Assembly: GCF_023897065.1 (NCBI RefSeq)
Contig: NZ_JAMHIV010000012.1
Coordinates: 1-64,000, forward strand
Reading direction: 5' to 3'
DNA length: 64,000 bases
Source of the DNA: Crossiella sp. SN42
GTDB taxonomy: Bacteria; Actinomycetota; Actinomycetes; Mycobacteriales; Pseudonocardiaceae
Under the pieces are notes generated by a model, which saw nothing but the letters and a program-made list of their open reading frames with translations, searched no databases and was not told where the DNA came from. Positions 1 through 8,887 of the stretch are shown here, piece by piece (position 1 is the first letter of the stretch; every line of letters begins with the position of its first letter). A program made the position numbers and the translations under genes.

Positions 1-1075
1 AGTCCTGCCGCTGCTCACCGCCGGAGTCTCCATCGCGGCCGTCAACACCCCGACCTCGGTGGTCGTCTCCGGCAACGCCGAGGAGGTGGAAGCCCTGCGG
101 GACTGCGGCTTCCGCACCAACCAGCTCACCGTCAGCCACGCCTTCCACTCGGCGCACCTCGATCCCATCCTGGACGAGTTCGCCACCGTCGCCCGGGAAC
201 TCACCTACCACGAACCCCGGATCCCGGTCATCACCAACCTCACCGGCGAGATCGCCACCACCCTCACCGACCCCCAGCACTGGGTCCAGCACGTCCGCGG
301 CACGGTCCGCTTCGCCGACGGCCTGGCCACCCTCGCCGACCGGGGTATCACCCACCTGATCGAGGTCGGCCCGCACCCAGCCCTCATCCCCATGGCCCAG
401 GAAGCCCTGGGGGAACGCGCACCGGTGCTGATCGCGCTGGCACAGCGCCGCAAACCCCAGCAACGACGCCTGCTCGCCGGACTGGCCAAGCTGTGGGTCT
501 CCGGCATCCCGGTGCGCTGGCCCGAACTGCTGCCCCCCGGCCAGGCCGAACTGCCCACCTACCCGTTCCGCCGCACCCGGTTCTGGCTGCGGACCAGGCC
601 GCCCCGCACCAAGGACGTGCTGCACGACGCCCTGCACAACGCCGACCTGGACAAGGTTTCCGAGCTGCTGGAGCTCACCGCCCCGGAACAACGCACCGCG
701 CTGGCGGCGCTGCTGCCCGCCTTCGCCGACTGGTACCGCCGCGAGCAACCCCCGCTGCCCGAGGAGACCGAGCCGGACAACCCGCTGGCCGGGCTGCCCG
801 CGGCGGAACGGCTCGGCGCGCTGCTGGAGCTGATCCAGCGGCAGACCGCGGACGTGCTCGGCCACCACAGCACCGGCCTGATCACCCCGGACCGCAGCCT
901 GCTCGAACTCGGCCTGTCCTCCTTCTCCCTGCTGGAGCTGCGCAACCGGCTGGTCACCGCGACCGGCCTGCTGCTGCCGGCCAAGGCCCTGCTGGAACAT
1001 CCCACCGCCGGTCAGCTCGCCGAGCACATCAACGCGCTGCTGGCCACCGACTCCGCCGAAGGAGCCCACCCGTGA
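1..1075 (+). CDS. Type I polyketide synthase, C-terminal part (AT end and ACP), partial
   Basis: The 3' end of a modular PKS gene whose start lies left of the window; the reading frame is open from base 2. The first ~190 visible residues are the end of an acyltransferase domain, including the HAFH motif typical of malonyl-CoA-selecting ATs (methylmalonyl ATs usually have YASH). After a ~100-residue linker comes an acyl carrier protein with LELGLSSFSLLELRNR; the second Ser of GLSS is the expected phosphopantetheine site, with the usual Asp before it replaced by Ser. There are no KR, DH or ER domains between AT and ACP and no thioesterase after it, so this is a minimal module and product release must happen elsewhere. 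The stop overlaps the next gene (GTGA), which suggests the FAD monooxygenase tailors the same product. AT specificity is inferred from motif only. Confidence 0.93.
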   Translation, partial: VLPLLTAGVSIAAVNTPTSVVVSGNAEEVEALRDCGFRTNQLTVSHAFHSAHLDPILDEFATVARELTYHEPRIPVITNLTGEIATTLTDPQHWVQHVRGTVRFADGLATLADRGITHLIEVGPHPALIPMAQEALGERAPVLIALAQRRKPQQRRLLAGLAKLWVSGIPVRWPELLPPGQAELPTYPFRRTRFWLRTRPPRTKDVLHDALHNADLDKVSELLELTAPEQRTALAALLPAFADWYRREQPPLPEETEPDNPLAGLPAAERLGALLELIQRQTADVLGHHSTGLITPDRSLLELGLSSFSLLELRNRLVTATGLLLPAKALLEHPTAGQLAEHINALLATDSAEGAHP

Positions 1076-2565
1076 CCACGGAGTCCGCACCGGTGATCAT
1101 CGCGGGCGCCGGCCCGGTCGGGCTGGTGCTCGCCGCGGAACTGCGCCTGGGCGGCGTCGAGGTGCTCGTGCTGGAGGCCGAGCCCGCACCCGCCGGGCAG
1201 TCCCGCGCGCCCGGCGTGTACGCCCGCACCATCGAGGTGCTGCGCCAGCGCGGGGTGCTGGACCACCTGCCGGAGAAGCGGTTCGGCCGGTTCAGCCACT
1301 TCGCGCTGCTGCCGGTCCCGCTCGACCTGAGCACCCCGGGCAGCGAGGACGCGGTCATGCTGCTGCCCCAGGCCCGCCTGGAACAGGGCCTGGCCGAGTG
1401 GGCGATCTCCCTGGGCGCACAGGTGGTGCGCGGGCACCGGGTCGAGGCCGTGGACCAGGACGGCAGCGGGGTCACCGTCACCACCCGGGACACCGCGGGC
1501 CGGGTGCGCGACCTGCGGGCGCGGTACCTCATCGGCTGCGACGGCGGCCGCAGCAGCGTGCGCGCGCTGGCCGCTTTCGACTTCCCCGGCACGCCCGCCA
1601 CCACCGAGGTCCTGCTCGCCGACGTGGCCGGACTGCCCACCGACCTGCCCGTGCTGCGCGGCCGCCCCTTCCCCTACCAGCGCGGCGCGGACGGCTGGCT
1701 GGCCATGTCCGTGGTGGCCGTGGCGGAGAACCGCCCGGACGTCATCCGGATCATCGCAGGCGAGTTCGACCGGCCCGCGGCGCGGCGGCCGGAACCGCCG
1801 AGCTTCGCCGAGGTCTGCCGAGCGGTCCGGCGGATCTCCGGGATCGACATCTCGGGCGCGGAACCGGTGTGGCTGAGCAGTTTCGGCAACGGCACCCGGC
1901 AGGTCACCCAGTACCGGCGCGGCCGGGTGCTGCTGGCCGGGGACGCCGCGCACGTGCACCCGCCCTTCGGCGGCCAGGGCCTGAACCTGGGCATCCAGGA
2001 CGCGGTGAACCTGGGCTGGAAACTCGCCGCCACCGTGACCGGCACCGCGCCCGCGGACCTGCTGGACAGCTACCACGCCGAGCGGCACCCGGTGGCCGCG
2101 CGGGTGCTGCTCAACACCCGCGCCCAGGACGCGCTGATGCGCGGCGGCCCCGAGATCGAGGCCCTGCGCACGGTGGTGGCCGAACTGCTGAGCACCCCCG
2201 AAGCCAACCGGCAGATGTCCGACGAGCTCAGCGCGGTCGCCGTGCGCTACCCGATCGGCGAGGGCGAACTCGTCGGCACCCGGCTCCCGCCAGCACCGCT
2301 GCGGCTGGCCGACGGCAGCACCGCCGACTCCCTCAGCCTGCTGCGCCAGGCCCGCGGCGTGCTGCTCGACCTTGGCGCCGGACTGGCCGGCACCGCCGCC
2401 CGCTGGGCGGACCGGGTCCGGCTGGTCGAGCTGGCCGAGGGCTTCAACGGCCTGTCCACCGTGCTCATCCGTCCCGACGGCCACATCGCCTTCACCGCCC
2501 GGCAGGCCGATCCGGACGGCCTGGACCAAGCCCTGCGGCGCTGGTTCGGCACTCCACTGACCTGA
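1072..2565 (+). CDS. FAD-dependent aromatic/polyketide hydroxylase (group A flavin monooxygenase)
   Basis: A 497-residue flavoprotein monooxygenase of the PheA/TfdB and RdmE/PgaE/OxyS type. An N-terminal Rossmann motif GAGPVGL lies near residue 11, the DG motif GCDGGRSS near 160, and the second FAD motif GDAAHVHPPFGGQGLN near 290. The C-terminal ~100 residues form the thioredoxin-like domain usual in polyketide hydroxylases. The GTG at 1072 is chosen because it overlaps the PKS stop in GTGA and follows GAAGGAG; a longer open frame upstream is only PKS coding read out of frame. It probably hydroxylates or epoxidises the polyketide using NADPH and O2. A rifampicin-monooxygenase-like resistance role is possible but less likely given the coupling. 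Confidence 0.93.
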   Translation: MTTESAPVIIAGAGPVGLVLAAELRLGGVEVLVLEAEPAPAGQSRAPGVYARTIEVLRQRGVLDHLPEKRFGRFSHFALLPVPLDLSTPGSEDAVMLLPQARLEQGLAEWAISLGAQVVRGHRVEAVDQDGSGVTVTTRDTAGRVRDLRARYLIGCDGGRSSVRALAAFDFPGTPATTEVLLADVAGLPTDLPVLRGRPFPYQRGADGWLAMSVVAVAENRPDVIRIIAGEFDRPAARRPEPPSFAEVCRAVRRISGIDISGAEPVWLSSFGNGTRQVTQYRRGRVLLAGDAAHVHPPFGGQGLNLGIQDAVNLGWKLAATVTGTAPADLLDSYHAERHPVAARVLLNTRAQDALMRGGPEIEALRTVVAELLSTPEANRQMSDELSAVAVRYPIGEGELVGTRLPPAPLRLADGSTADSLSLLRQARGVLLDLGAGLAGTAARWADRVRLVELAEGFNGLSTVLIRPDGHIAFTARQADPDGLDQALRRWFGTPLT

Positions 2566-2574
2566 TCCGCACCA

Positions 2575-3007
2575 CCACACGGTGCACGGCCTCGAAGAGG
2601 AAGTCGGCCGCTCCTGCCTGCCGGAGGCCGTAGCGCACGCGCTTGAGGTGCCGCGCGGCACCGTCTGTCTTGTACTCGTACCGCACGAGGTTGCCCCGGT
2701 CGTCACGGGTCTCCTCAAGCAGCCAGCTGTACACCCGGGCCGGGGCCGCCGGATCAGCCACCCGGGCGTCCAGGCCGCGCCCGAACACGCTGTTCCCAGC
2801 CCCGGAGTCGTAGGCGAGCGTCAACTCGGGTGCCACGCCGGGACGGCCCGCGGTCAGCGCGACCGGCACGGACACCGCCGCCGTCCCAGTGACCGGGTTG
2901 GTGGCGAACTTATCGCCCATGCCTCGGATCGCGCCACCGGCCCTGGGCAGCGACAGCGAGGGCTCGTCGCGAGGCGCGCCAGTCGAACCCAGCACGGACC
3001 TGGCCAC
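2575..3007 (-). pseudogene. SpvB/TcaC-like insecticidal toxin complex gene, remnant with internal deletion
   Basis: The minus strand encodes an N-terminal stretch with PSLSLPRAGGAIRGMGDKF, NPVTGT and YDSGAGNSVFG, which is the hallmark start of SpvB-family proteins (Salmonella virulence plasmid 65 kDa B; B components of Tc toxins). It then jumps at about 2795 to WLLEETRDDRGNLVRYEYK and LKRVRYG, which in family members lies a few hundred residues further on. The segment after about 2590 loses similarity. Intact proteins are over 1000 residues; about 140 remain. The frame is still open across the junction, so the loss looks like a clean internal deletion plus 3' truncation. Family assignment is from memory of the motif. 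Confidence 0.72.
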
Positions 3008-3239
3008 TCGGCCAGGCTGTGCCGCCCGATGGACTTCGACACATGGTTGCCGGTGCTGACCTGGATCCCTGGGCAGTGCTCATCAGCACCGCTGGAAGTC
3101 GAGCAGCCCGTCGCCCCGGGAACCAAGCGCGGTGGTTCGGGCTGGCCCTCGTCTACCCGACAAACCGGCCAGAACAGCTCGGCAGCACTCAGCCCCGTTC
3201 CAGCCCCGGACCGACGACCCAAGCGCCTTCTCATCGAGG

Positions 3240-3440
3240 GGGCCGCAGATTCACCTGACCCGACCACCAGAACCGCGAAGCGATCTTGAGCCAGGCTCGT
3301 ACACTCACCGGGTTGTCCTGCATCGGTGCTGCGGCGAGCGAACTCCTCCGCTCTCTCCGTGCGCCCGGTCGACTCGTGCGATTGCACCAGGTCCGCCCAC
3401 GCCTTGGCGTGACCAGACTCAGCGGCTCGGATCCACGGTC
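3240..3440 (-). pseudogene. TPR/Sel1-like repeat protein remnant
   Basis: Minus-strand translation gives AAESGHAKAWADLV followed by GRTERAEEFARRSTDAGQP and then TSLAQDRF, which matches the alternating helix pattern of an actinobacterial repeat family (units like 'DREGAEALARQAADAGDTDAL'). Neither side continues. No start with a ribosome binding site is visible. The rest of 3008-3600 shows nothing I can assign. Low certainty. Confidence 0.35.
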
Positions 3441-3602
3441 GGCGTTTCTGACAGCGTTGATCGCAGCCGTCCTCCTAGGACATGGAGCAGCCCGCGCCCA
3501 CGGTGGCTGGCACGTCACGTTCCCGCTCAAGTCAGCCATGTGGATATAGAGGTCACCACCGGAAGCCGCTGCACAGGCACCAGGTGACGAACCCGGTGGC
3601 CA

Positions 3603-3641
3603 CGGCGGCGCCTGCCTGGCAGCACCCGGCAGGCGCCGCCG
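3603..3641 (-). terminator. Hairpin after the serine hydrolase gene
   Basis: Perfect 14-bp arms CGGCGGCGCCTGCC and GGCAGGCGCCGCCG with an 11-nt loop, starting a few bases after the minus-strand stop at 3645. There is no T-run, so it is a factor-assisted or hairpin-only terminator candidate. Confidence 0.6.
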
Positions 3642-3644
3642 CGC

Positions 3645-4808
3645 TCAGCCCTCCAGCCGCAGCCCACCGGCGCCGAACTCGGCCGCCAGCAACCGGTCGA
3701 AGATCGGGAACCCGGAGTAGTCGTTGGCCACGTGCGCGGTCACCAGGTGGCTGCCGTCCACAGTCCCCATGGCCAGGGTCATCGTCCCCGTGCTGGCCCC
3801 GCTGGACCCCCGCAGCACCACCCCGTTGGCCAGGCGCAGCTCGTACACGCCCAGCCCGTACCGGGTGTCGGCCAGCCAGTGCGCACCCGTCGTCGGCACC
3901 GTCGTCCACATGTCCGCGTGCTGCGCCGCAGGTAGCAGGTCCCCGGTGATCACGGCACGCAGGAACGAGGTCACATCGTCCAAAGTGGACACGACATCGC
4001 CCGCGCCGAAGGCCCAGGAGTTGCTGCACTCGGTGGTGTCCAGGGGCGGCAGGGCGGGGTCCTCCATCTTGGTCTGCCAGTTGTCCGGGGTCACCTCCTC
4101 CGGCTGCACGCCCTCGCGCAGGAAGACCTTGGAGAACAGGCGGGGGTGACGGCCCCGGTAGCCGGTTTCGCAGCGGTCCCTGGCGAAGGTGCCTGCCAGG
4201 CCCAGAGGCCGGACCACTGCTCTGTCCACTTCGGACTCGAAGGTGTTACCGGTGACCTGTTCGACGATGGCGGCGGCGAAGTTGAAGCCGCCGTTGGAGT
4301 AGAAGAAGCGTTCGCCTGGCCGGCCGACCGGGGGTTCGGACAGGGCAACGCGCAGCACGTCCTGGCGTTCCCAGGCGTCGAAGCGGTGCTTCAGGAAACC
4401 GCTGCGGATGTTGACCCGGCGCTGGAACTCCTTGGCCATGCCGGTGGCGAACAGGCCGCTGGTGTTGGCCAGCAGCTGGCGGATGGTGATCTTGGTGGCG
4501 TCGTAGGGGCTGTCGTCCATCGAACCGGGCAGCCAGTGCTCGACGGTGTCCTCCAGGGTCAGCCTGCCCTCGGCGGCCAGGGTGAGCACGGTGGCGGCGG
4601 TGAAGCCCTTGGCGATGCTGCCCACGTTGAGCTGTTCGCCGGGCACCCGGCGGGCCCCGGTGAGCGGGTCGGCCAAGCCCGCCGAACCGAACCACACGCC
4701 GTCGTTGTCCTGGATGCGCACCGCGAGGCTGGGCGCGCCGGCCTCGGTCACCGCCCAGTCCAGGATCTCGCGCACCTTCGGGCGGCCGGGGCTCTGGAAG
4801 TCGTTCAT
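3645..4808 (-). CDS. Serine hydrolase of the beta-lactamase / D-Ala-D-Ala carboxypeptidase (class C) fold
   Basis: A 387-residue penicillin-binding-protein-fold hydrolase. The SxxK nucleophile motif is SIAK near residue 68 and the YxN motif is YSN near residue 170. The third motif (KTG or HxG in relatives) appears degenerate as GSSGASTG near residue 330. No signal peptide or membrane segment is seen, so it probably acts in the cytoplasm as an esterase or peptidase rather than as a secreted beta-lactamase. It ends at a strong hairpin and starts 60 bp after the divergently unrelated end of the AfsR-like gene on the same strand. Substrate unknown. Confidence 0.85.
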   Translation of the reverse strand: MNDFQSPGRPKVREILDWAVTEAGAPSLAVRIQDNDGVWFGSAGLADPLTGARRVPGEQLNVGSIAKGFTAATVLTLAAEGRLTLEDTVEHWLPGSMDDSPYDATKITIRQLLANTSGLFATGMAKEFQRRVNIRSGFLKHRFDAWERQDVLRVALSEPPVGRPGERFFYSNGGFNFAAAIVEQVTGNTFESEVDRAVVRPLGLAGTFARDRCETGYRGRHPRLFSKVFLREGVQPEEVTPDNWQTKMEDPALPPLDTTECSNSWAFGAGDVVSTLDDVTSFLRAVITGDLLPAAQHADMWTTVPTTGAHWLADTRYGLGVYELRLANGVVLRGSSGASTGTMTLAMGTVDGSHLVTAHVANDYSGFPIFDRLLAAEFGAGGLRLEG

Positions 4809-4868
4809 GTCACTGCCTTTCGAGCTCGGGTGTCCGGCACACCGTGCTCCGCGGCGATGACAGCGGGC

Positions 4869-7800
4869 TTATACCGCGCTGACAGGGTCGGCCAGGCGTG
4901 TCAGCGCGGACTCCGCGCTCAGCTCCGCGCCGAGCTGAAATGCCTGGTGGTAGGCGGTTTCGCCGAGTCCGGCGGTGAGCTGGGCGATGAGCGAGCGGAG
5001 CTCGGGATCGCCGTGGTCGAAGCTGCCGCGCAGGGCCTGGCTCAGGCCCAGGGCGGTGGCCGCGCCGGGGTGGTCGCCCTCCTGGTGCCGCAGCCGGGCC
5101 AGCAACTGGGCGGCGGTGGCGGGTTCGCCGTTGGCCACGGCGGCGGCCAGCGCGGCCGGGAACAGGGCGCGGGCGGGGCCGCCCTCGCTCAGCCGGAGCG
5201 CGAGCCGGGCGGGCGCCAGCAACCGGTCGGCTTCCGGGAGGCACAGCTGCTCGGCCAGGCCGGCCAGCCGGGCCAGCGCCTGGCGGGAGCGGTCGAACTC
5301 CCCCGCGCGGCGGTGCAGTTCGGCGCGGCCGCGCCAGAGTTCCAGCGCGGTGTGCCGCAGGCCGCGGATCTCGGTCAACTGTTCGGCGGTGTCCAGTTCG
5401 CGGGCCGCGCCGGGCAGGTCGCCCGCGCGCAGGCGCAGGGTGGCCAGCAGCACCAGGAAAGGCACGTCGTGCTGGGACTCCGCGCCTGCGGCCAGTTCGA
5501 TCGCCCGGGCCGCGTCCGCGATCGCGGTGGCGTGATCACCGCGCAGGCTGTGCGCCTGTGCACCCAGGGCCAGGGCGACCGCGGTCCACAGCCGGTCGCC
5601 GGTGGCGGCGAAGCGCTCCGCCGCGTCCGGTTCGGCGGCCAGCAGGGCCAGCACGGCGGCGGCCCAGGGGTCTGGTTGCGCGCGGCGGTGCAGGGTTTCG
5701 GCCAGGTCGGTCAGGCCGAGGCGGTGCGCGACGGGCTGGGTGACGGTGAACAGCAGCGGGTAGCGCTCGTGCGCACCGGTGCGCAGGCAGTCCTCGATCA
5801 GCGCCCGCACCAGGGCCGGGTCGGTGCTGGGGCTGTGCGCGCCGATCAGCGCGTCCAGCGCGGCCAGGGCGGCGCGGGTCTCGGCGGGCAGGGCCGCGCC
5901 CAGGGTGAGCGCCTCGGCGAGGAAGGACTCGGTGCGGGCGTCGTAGCGGAAGGCGTACCAGTACCAGTGCAGCAGCCCGAACAGCTGGGCCACCGCGGGG
6001 GCGTCCCGGCTGTTCAGGGCCGAGCGCAGGGCGAAGACCAGGTTGCCGTACTCGGCGGTGACCAGCGGCAGCGAACCAGCCTGCGCCGCGGTGCGGACCA
6101 GGGGTTCGTGCTCGGCGGCCAGTGCGGCGTAGTGGGCGGTGAACCGGGCCCGGATCCGCGCCCGCTCCGCCTCGGTGAGCTCCTCGGCGGCGAAGGCGCG
6201 GATGCTCTCCAGCATGCGGTAGCCCGAACCGGTGCGCTCCACCAGCGAGCGGTCCACCAGCGCGTCCAGCAGGTAGGCCGACGCGCCCTCGGCGCAGACC
6301 GCCTCCACCGCCTCCGCCCCGGCCGCGGCGGGGAAGAAGGACAGCCGCCGGGCCAGCGCCCGTTCCGCCTCGGTGAGCAGTTCCCAGCTCCACTCGATCA
6401 CCGCGCGCAGTGTGCGCTGGCGGGGCAGCGCCGCCCGGTTCCCGGTGGCCAGCAGGCGGAAGCGGTCATCCAGCCTGCGTGCGATCTGGCCGATGTCCAT
6501 CGAGCGCAACCGGGCCGCGGCCAGCTCCAGCGCCAGCGGCAGCCCGTCCAGCTGCCGCACCACCTGCAGCACATCGTCCACAGTGGACTCATCGAGTGCG
6601 AAGCCCGGCCGGACCGCGGCCGCTCGGTCCAGGAACAGCCGCACCGCGGGCGATTCGGCCGAGCCCTCCGGCGGCAGGGCCAGCGGGCCGAGGCGGCACA
6701 GCGCTTCGCCGATGATCTCCAGCGGTTCCCGGCTGGTGGCCAGCACGGTCAGCCGGGGCCGGGCCTCCAGCAGCGCGCGCACCACCTCGGCGGCCCCGGC
6801 GGCCAGGTGTTCACAGTTGTCCAGCACCAGCACGGCGTCCCCGGTGCCGAGCAGTGCGGCCACCCGGGCAAGTGGATCACCTGAGCCGCCGGAGCGGTCG
6901 CCTGCGCTGAGCGCGCCCAGGATGGCGGTGGCGATCCCGGCCGGGTGCTCCACCGCGGCCAGCGGCACCAGCCACAGCCGCCCGTCCCGGTGCGCCCGGT
7001 GCCGCGCGGCCGCCGCCACCGCCAGACTGGTCTTGCCGACGCCGCCGGGCCCGGTGACGGTCACCAGCCGCGCGGAGTCCAGCAGACCCGCCAGCAGCGC
7101 CAGTTCCCCTTCTCTGCCAACGAAAGAGGTCAGCCGCGCGGGCAGCCGTCCCGGGGCGGGGCCGGTGCGGTCCAGCTCGCCGCGCAGCACCGCGAGCTGG
7201 ACGCCGCGCAGTTCGGCCGAGGGGTCGACGCCCAGGTCCTCGGCCAGCCTGCCGCGGGCCTGCTCGTAGACGGCCAGCGCCTCGGACTGGCGGCCCGCCG
7301 CGGCCAGCGCCCGCATCCGCAGCCCGATCAGCCGCTCCCGCAACGGACGCGCGGCGCAGGCCGCCTCCAGATCGGCCAGCAGTTCGCCGGACCGGCCGAG
7401 CCGCAGCTCCGCCTCGAACCGGTCCTCGGCCGCCCCGGCGCGCAGTTCGGCCAGCCGCGCCCCAGCGGCCTCGGCGAACACCGCGTCCACATCGGCGAAC
7501 GCGGTGCCCTGCCAGAGTTCCAGGGCTTCCGCGAGCGTGCCCGCGGCCCGCGCCGGATCCTCGAGCTCCCGCCTGCCCTGGGCGGCCAGCTGCTCGAACC
7601 GGTGCGCGTCCACGATGTGGGCGGGCAGCGCCAGCCGGTACCCCGCGGGCAGCGATTCGACCGCACCGGCGGGCAGCGCGCGCCGCAGCCGGTGCACCAA
7701 GGCGTGCAAGGTGTTGGGCACCCCGTCCGCGCCCCAGATGTCGGCCAGCAGCACCTCGGCGGGCACCACCCGCCCCGCCGAGAGCGCGAGCCGGGCCAGC

Positions 7801-7889
7801 AGCGCGCGCAACCGGGCCCCGGCCAGCTCCACCGGGACCCCGTCCGCACCGAAGGCCCGCACCGGACCCAGCACCTCTACCCGCAGCAC
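4869..7889 (-). CDS. AfsR/SARP-type transcriptional regulator with BTAD, NB-ARC and TPR-like regions
   Basis: A ~1006-residue regulator. Residues 1-90 form the OmpR-like winged helix of SARPs (start LRVEVLGPVRAF), ~95-245 the bacterial transcriptional activation domain ending in the typical YEQARGRLAEDLGVDPSAEL, and ~265-520 an NB-ARC-type ATPase with Walker A GPGGVGKTS and Walker B VLVLDNCEHL. The C-terminal half is helical TPR-like. The GTG at 7889 fits the domain start and has GGGAGG upstream; the longer open frame adds 69 residues unlike any SARP. Such proteins activate secondary metabolite operons and integrate a nucleotide-dependent signal. The PKS genes nearby are a possible target; this is inference. 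Confidence 0.93.
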   Translation of the reverse strand: MLRVEVLGPVRAFGADGVPVELAGARLRALLARLALSAGRVVPAEVLLADIWGADGVPNTLHALVHRLRRALPAGAVESLPAGYRLALPAHIVDAHRFEQLAAQGRRELEDPARAAGTLAEALELWQGTAFADVDAVFAEAAGARLAELRAGAAEDRFEAELRLGRSGELLADLEAACAARPLRERLIGLRMRALAAAGRQSEALAVYEQARGRLAEDLGVDPSAELRGVQLAVLRGELDRTGPAPGRLPARLTSFVGREGELALLAGLLDSARLVTVTGPGGVGKTSLAVAAAARHRAHRDGRLWLVPLAAVEHPAGIATAILGALSAGDRSGGSGDPLARVAALLGTGDAVLVLDNCEHLAAGAAEVVRALLEARPRLTVLATSREPLEIIGEALCRLGPLALPPEGSAESPAVRLFLDRAAAVRPGFALDESTVDDVLQVVRQLDGLPLALELAAARLRSMDIGQIARRLDDRFRLLATGNRAALPRQRTLRAVIEWSWELLTEAERALARRLSFFPAAAGAEAVEAVCAEGASAYLLDALVDRSLVERTGSGYRMLESIRAFAAEELTEAERARIRARFTAHYAALAAEHEPLVRTAAQAGSLPLVTAEYGNLVFALRSALNSRDAPAVAQLFGLLHWYWYAFRYDARTESFLAEALTLGAALPAETRAALAALDALIGAHSPSTDPALVRALIEDCLRTGAHERYPLLFTVTQPVAHRLGLTDLAETLHRRAQPDPWAAAVLALLAAEPDAAERFAATGDRLWTAVALALGAQAHSLRGDHATAIADAARAIELAAGAESQHDVPFLVLLATLRLRAGDLPGAARELDTAEQLTEIRGLRHTALELWRGRAELHRRAGEFDRSRQALARLAGLAEQLCLPEADRLLAPARLALRLSEGGPARALFPAALAAAVANGEPATAAQLLARLRHQEGDHPGAATALGLSQALRGSFDHGDPELRSLIAQLTAGLGETAYHQAFQLGAELSAESALTRLADPVSAV
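6576..6588. repeat. 13-bp palindrome GTCCACAGTGGAC, copy 1
   Basis: Inside the AfsR-like gene. Same as copies 2 and 3 except for the central base on this strand. Confidence 0.7.
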
Positions 7890-8284
7890 CCCGCCGACGT
7901 TACCTCCCGGCCGCCAGGAGCTGTTCCGGCGCCACCCGCGCCCCGTCCCCGCGCACCAGCCCGGCGACCTCCGCCACACCCAGTACGGCTGATCCGCCTG
8001 CTGCGGCACGACAACCAGTGGTGTGGTCGCACCACCAGGAGACCGCGCTGGCCACGCCGGTGACGCGGGGAGGTGGCCGTGCTGCGGGTTGTGCACCGCG
8101 CGGCGCGAAGGGCTCGCGTCGCGCTGCCGAGAACGTCACCTGGCCAGTGCAGAGTCGATCCCGGACTTGAGGCCCGGATTCACTGACCCTGCTCCTCGAC
8201 GGCAGAGACCCCTTCGCCGCGCCGGGTCAGGAACCCCGTCTGTCCTGCCGTCTCTATCGCGATGACCGGGGCAGCCCGGCGGGC

Positions 8285-8384
8285 GCGCCAGATTCTGGTC
8301 GCAGCCCAACCCGTGGGCGAGCAGTGCCGTCGGGCTGTCCTCGCGACCAGTGACAGTGACGTTGTTGCCGTGGCGCGTGTCCAT
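8285..8384 (-). pseudogene. RsbQ/KAI2-type alpha/beta hydrolase, N-terminal fragment
   Basis: Starting at ATG 8384 the minus strand reads RHGNNVTVTGRED followed by LLAHGLGCDQNLAR, the characteristic first 35 residues of RsbQ-family hydrolases (HG.GCDQN oxyanion region). Beyond that the frame is unrelated. The catalytic Ser, Asp and His regions are missing. The rest of the 7890-8447 gap shows nothing assignable. Confidence 0.55.
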
Positions 8385-8447
8385 CACCGCATCCGGCCAC
8401 CTGGACCACGGGGCCGGCGTCCGGTACGCGTGGCCCCTGGACCACGT

Positions 8448-8876
8448 CTACGCGGTCCGTTCGCCCGTTCCCGCCGTCGCGGCGGAGCGGGCCTCCAACA
8501 GCTCCAGCATCTCGGGCAGGTCGAAGTGCCTGGCCACGTCGAGCGCCGACCTCGGCCCGAGCGCGGGATCCGCGCCCGCGTCGAGCAACAGACCGGCGGT
8601 GCGCTCGGAACGGCGGAAGACCGCCGCTCCGAGCGCGGTCTGTCCCCGGTCATTGACGCGCCCGGTGTCCGCGCCTCGCTCCAGCAACATCCGGACGGTG
8701 TCCGGGTGGTCGCGGTAGCTGGCGAGGATCAGCAGGGAGTCACCCGCGCTGTTGGTGAGGTTCACCGGTATCCCCGCGTCGATCGCCTCCGCCAGCCGGG
8801 CCGTCTCCCCAGCCCGTGCCAGGTCGAACATCGAGTTGAGGAACGCGAGTTCCTCGTCGGTGAGCTCGTCGGCCAT
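8448..8876 (-). CDS. Ankyrin repeat protein paired with catalase
   Basis: A 142-residue protein with about three ankyrin repeats (GDSLLILASYRDHPDTVRML, LLERGADTGRVNDRGQTALG and a third around LLLDAGADP). No signal peptide. ATG 8876 is preceded by GAGGAG, which overlaps the end of the catalase gene; only 11 bp separate the two, so they are one operon. In other bacteria a small ankyrin protein (AnkB type) encoded beside a catalase is needed for full catalase activity or heme loading; the same role is inferred here. Confidence 0.88.
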   Translation of the reverse strand: MADELTDEELAFLNSMFDLARAGETARLAEAIDAGIPVNLTNSAGDSLLILASYRDHPDTVRMLLERGADTGRVNDRGQTALGAAVFRRSERTAGLLLDAGADPALGPRSALDVARHFDLPEMLELLEARSAATAGTGERTA

Positions 8877-8887
8877 GACCGGACTCC

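Noticed and set aside
4146-6884. Long plus-strand open frame opposite the AfsR-like gene
   Set aside because: Antisense shadow caused by high GC; the minus-strand gene has clear motifs.
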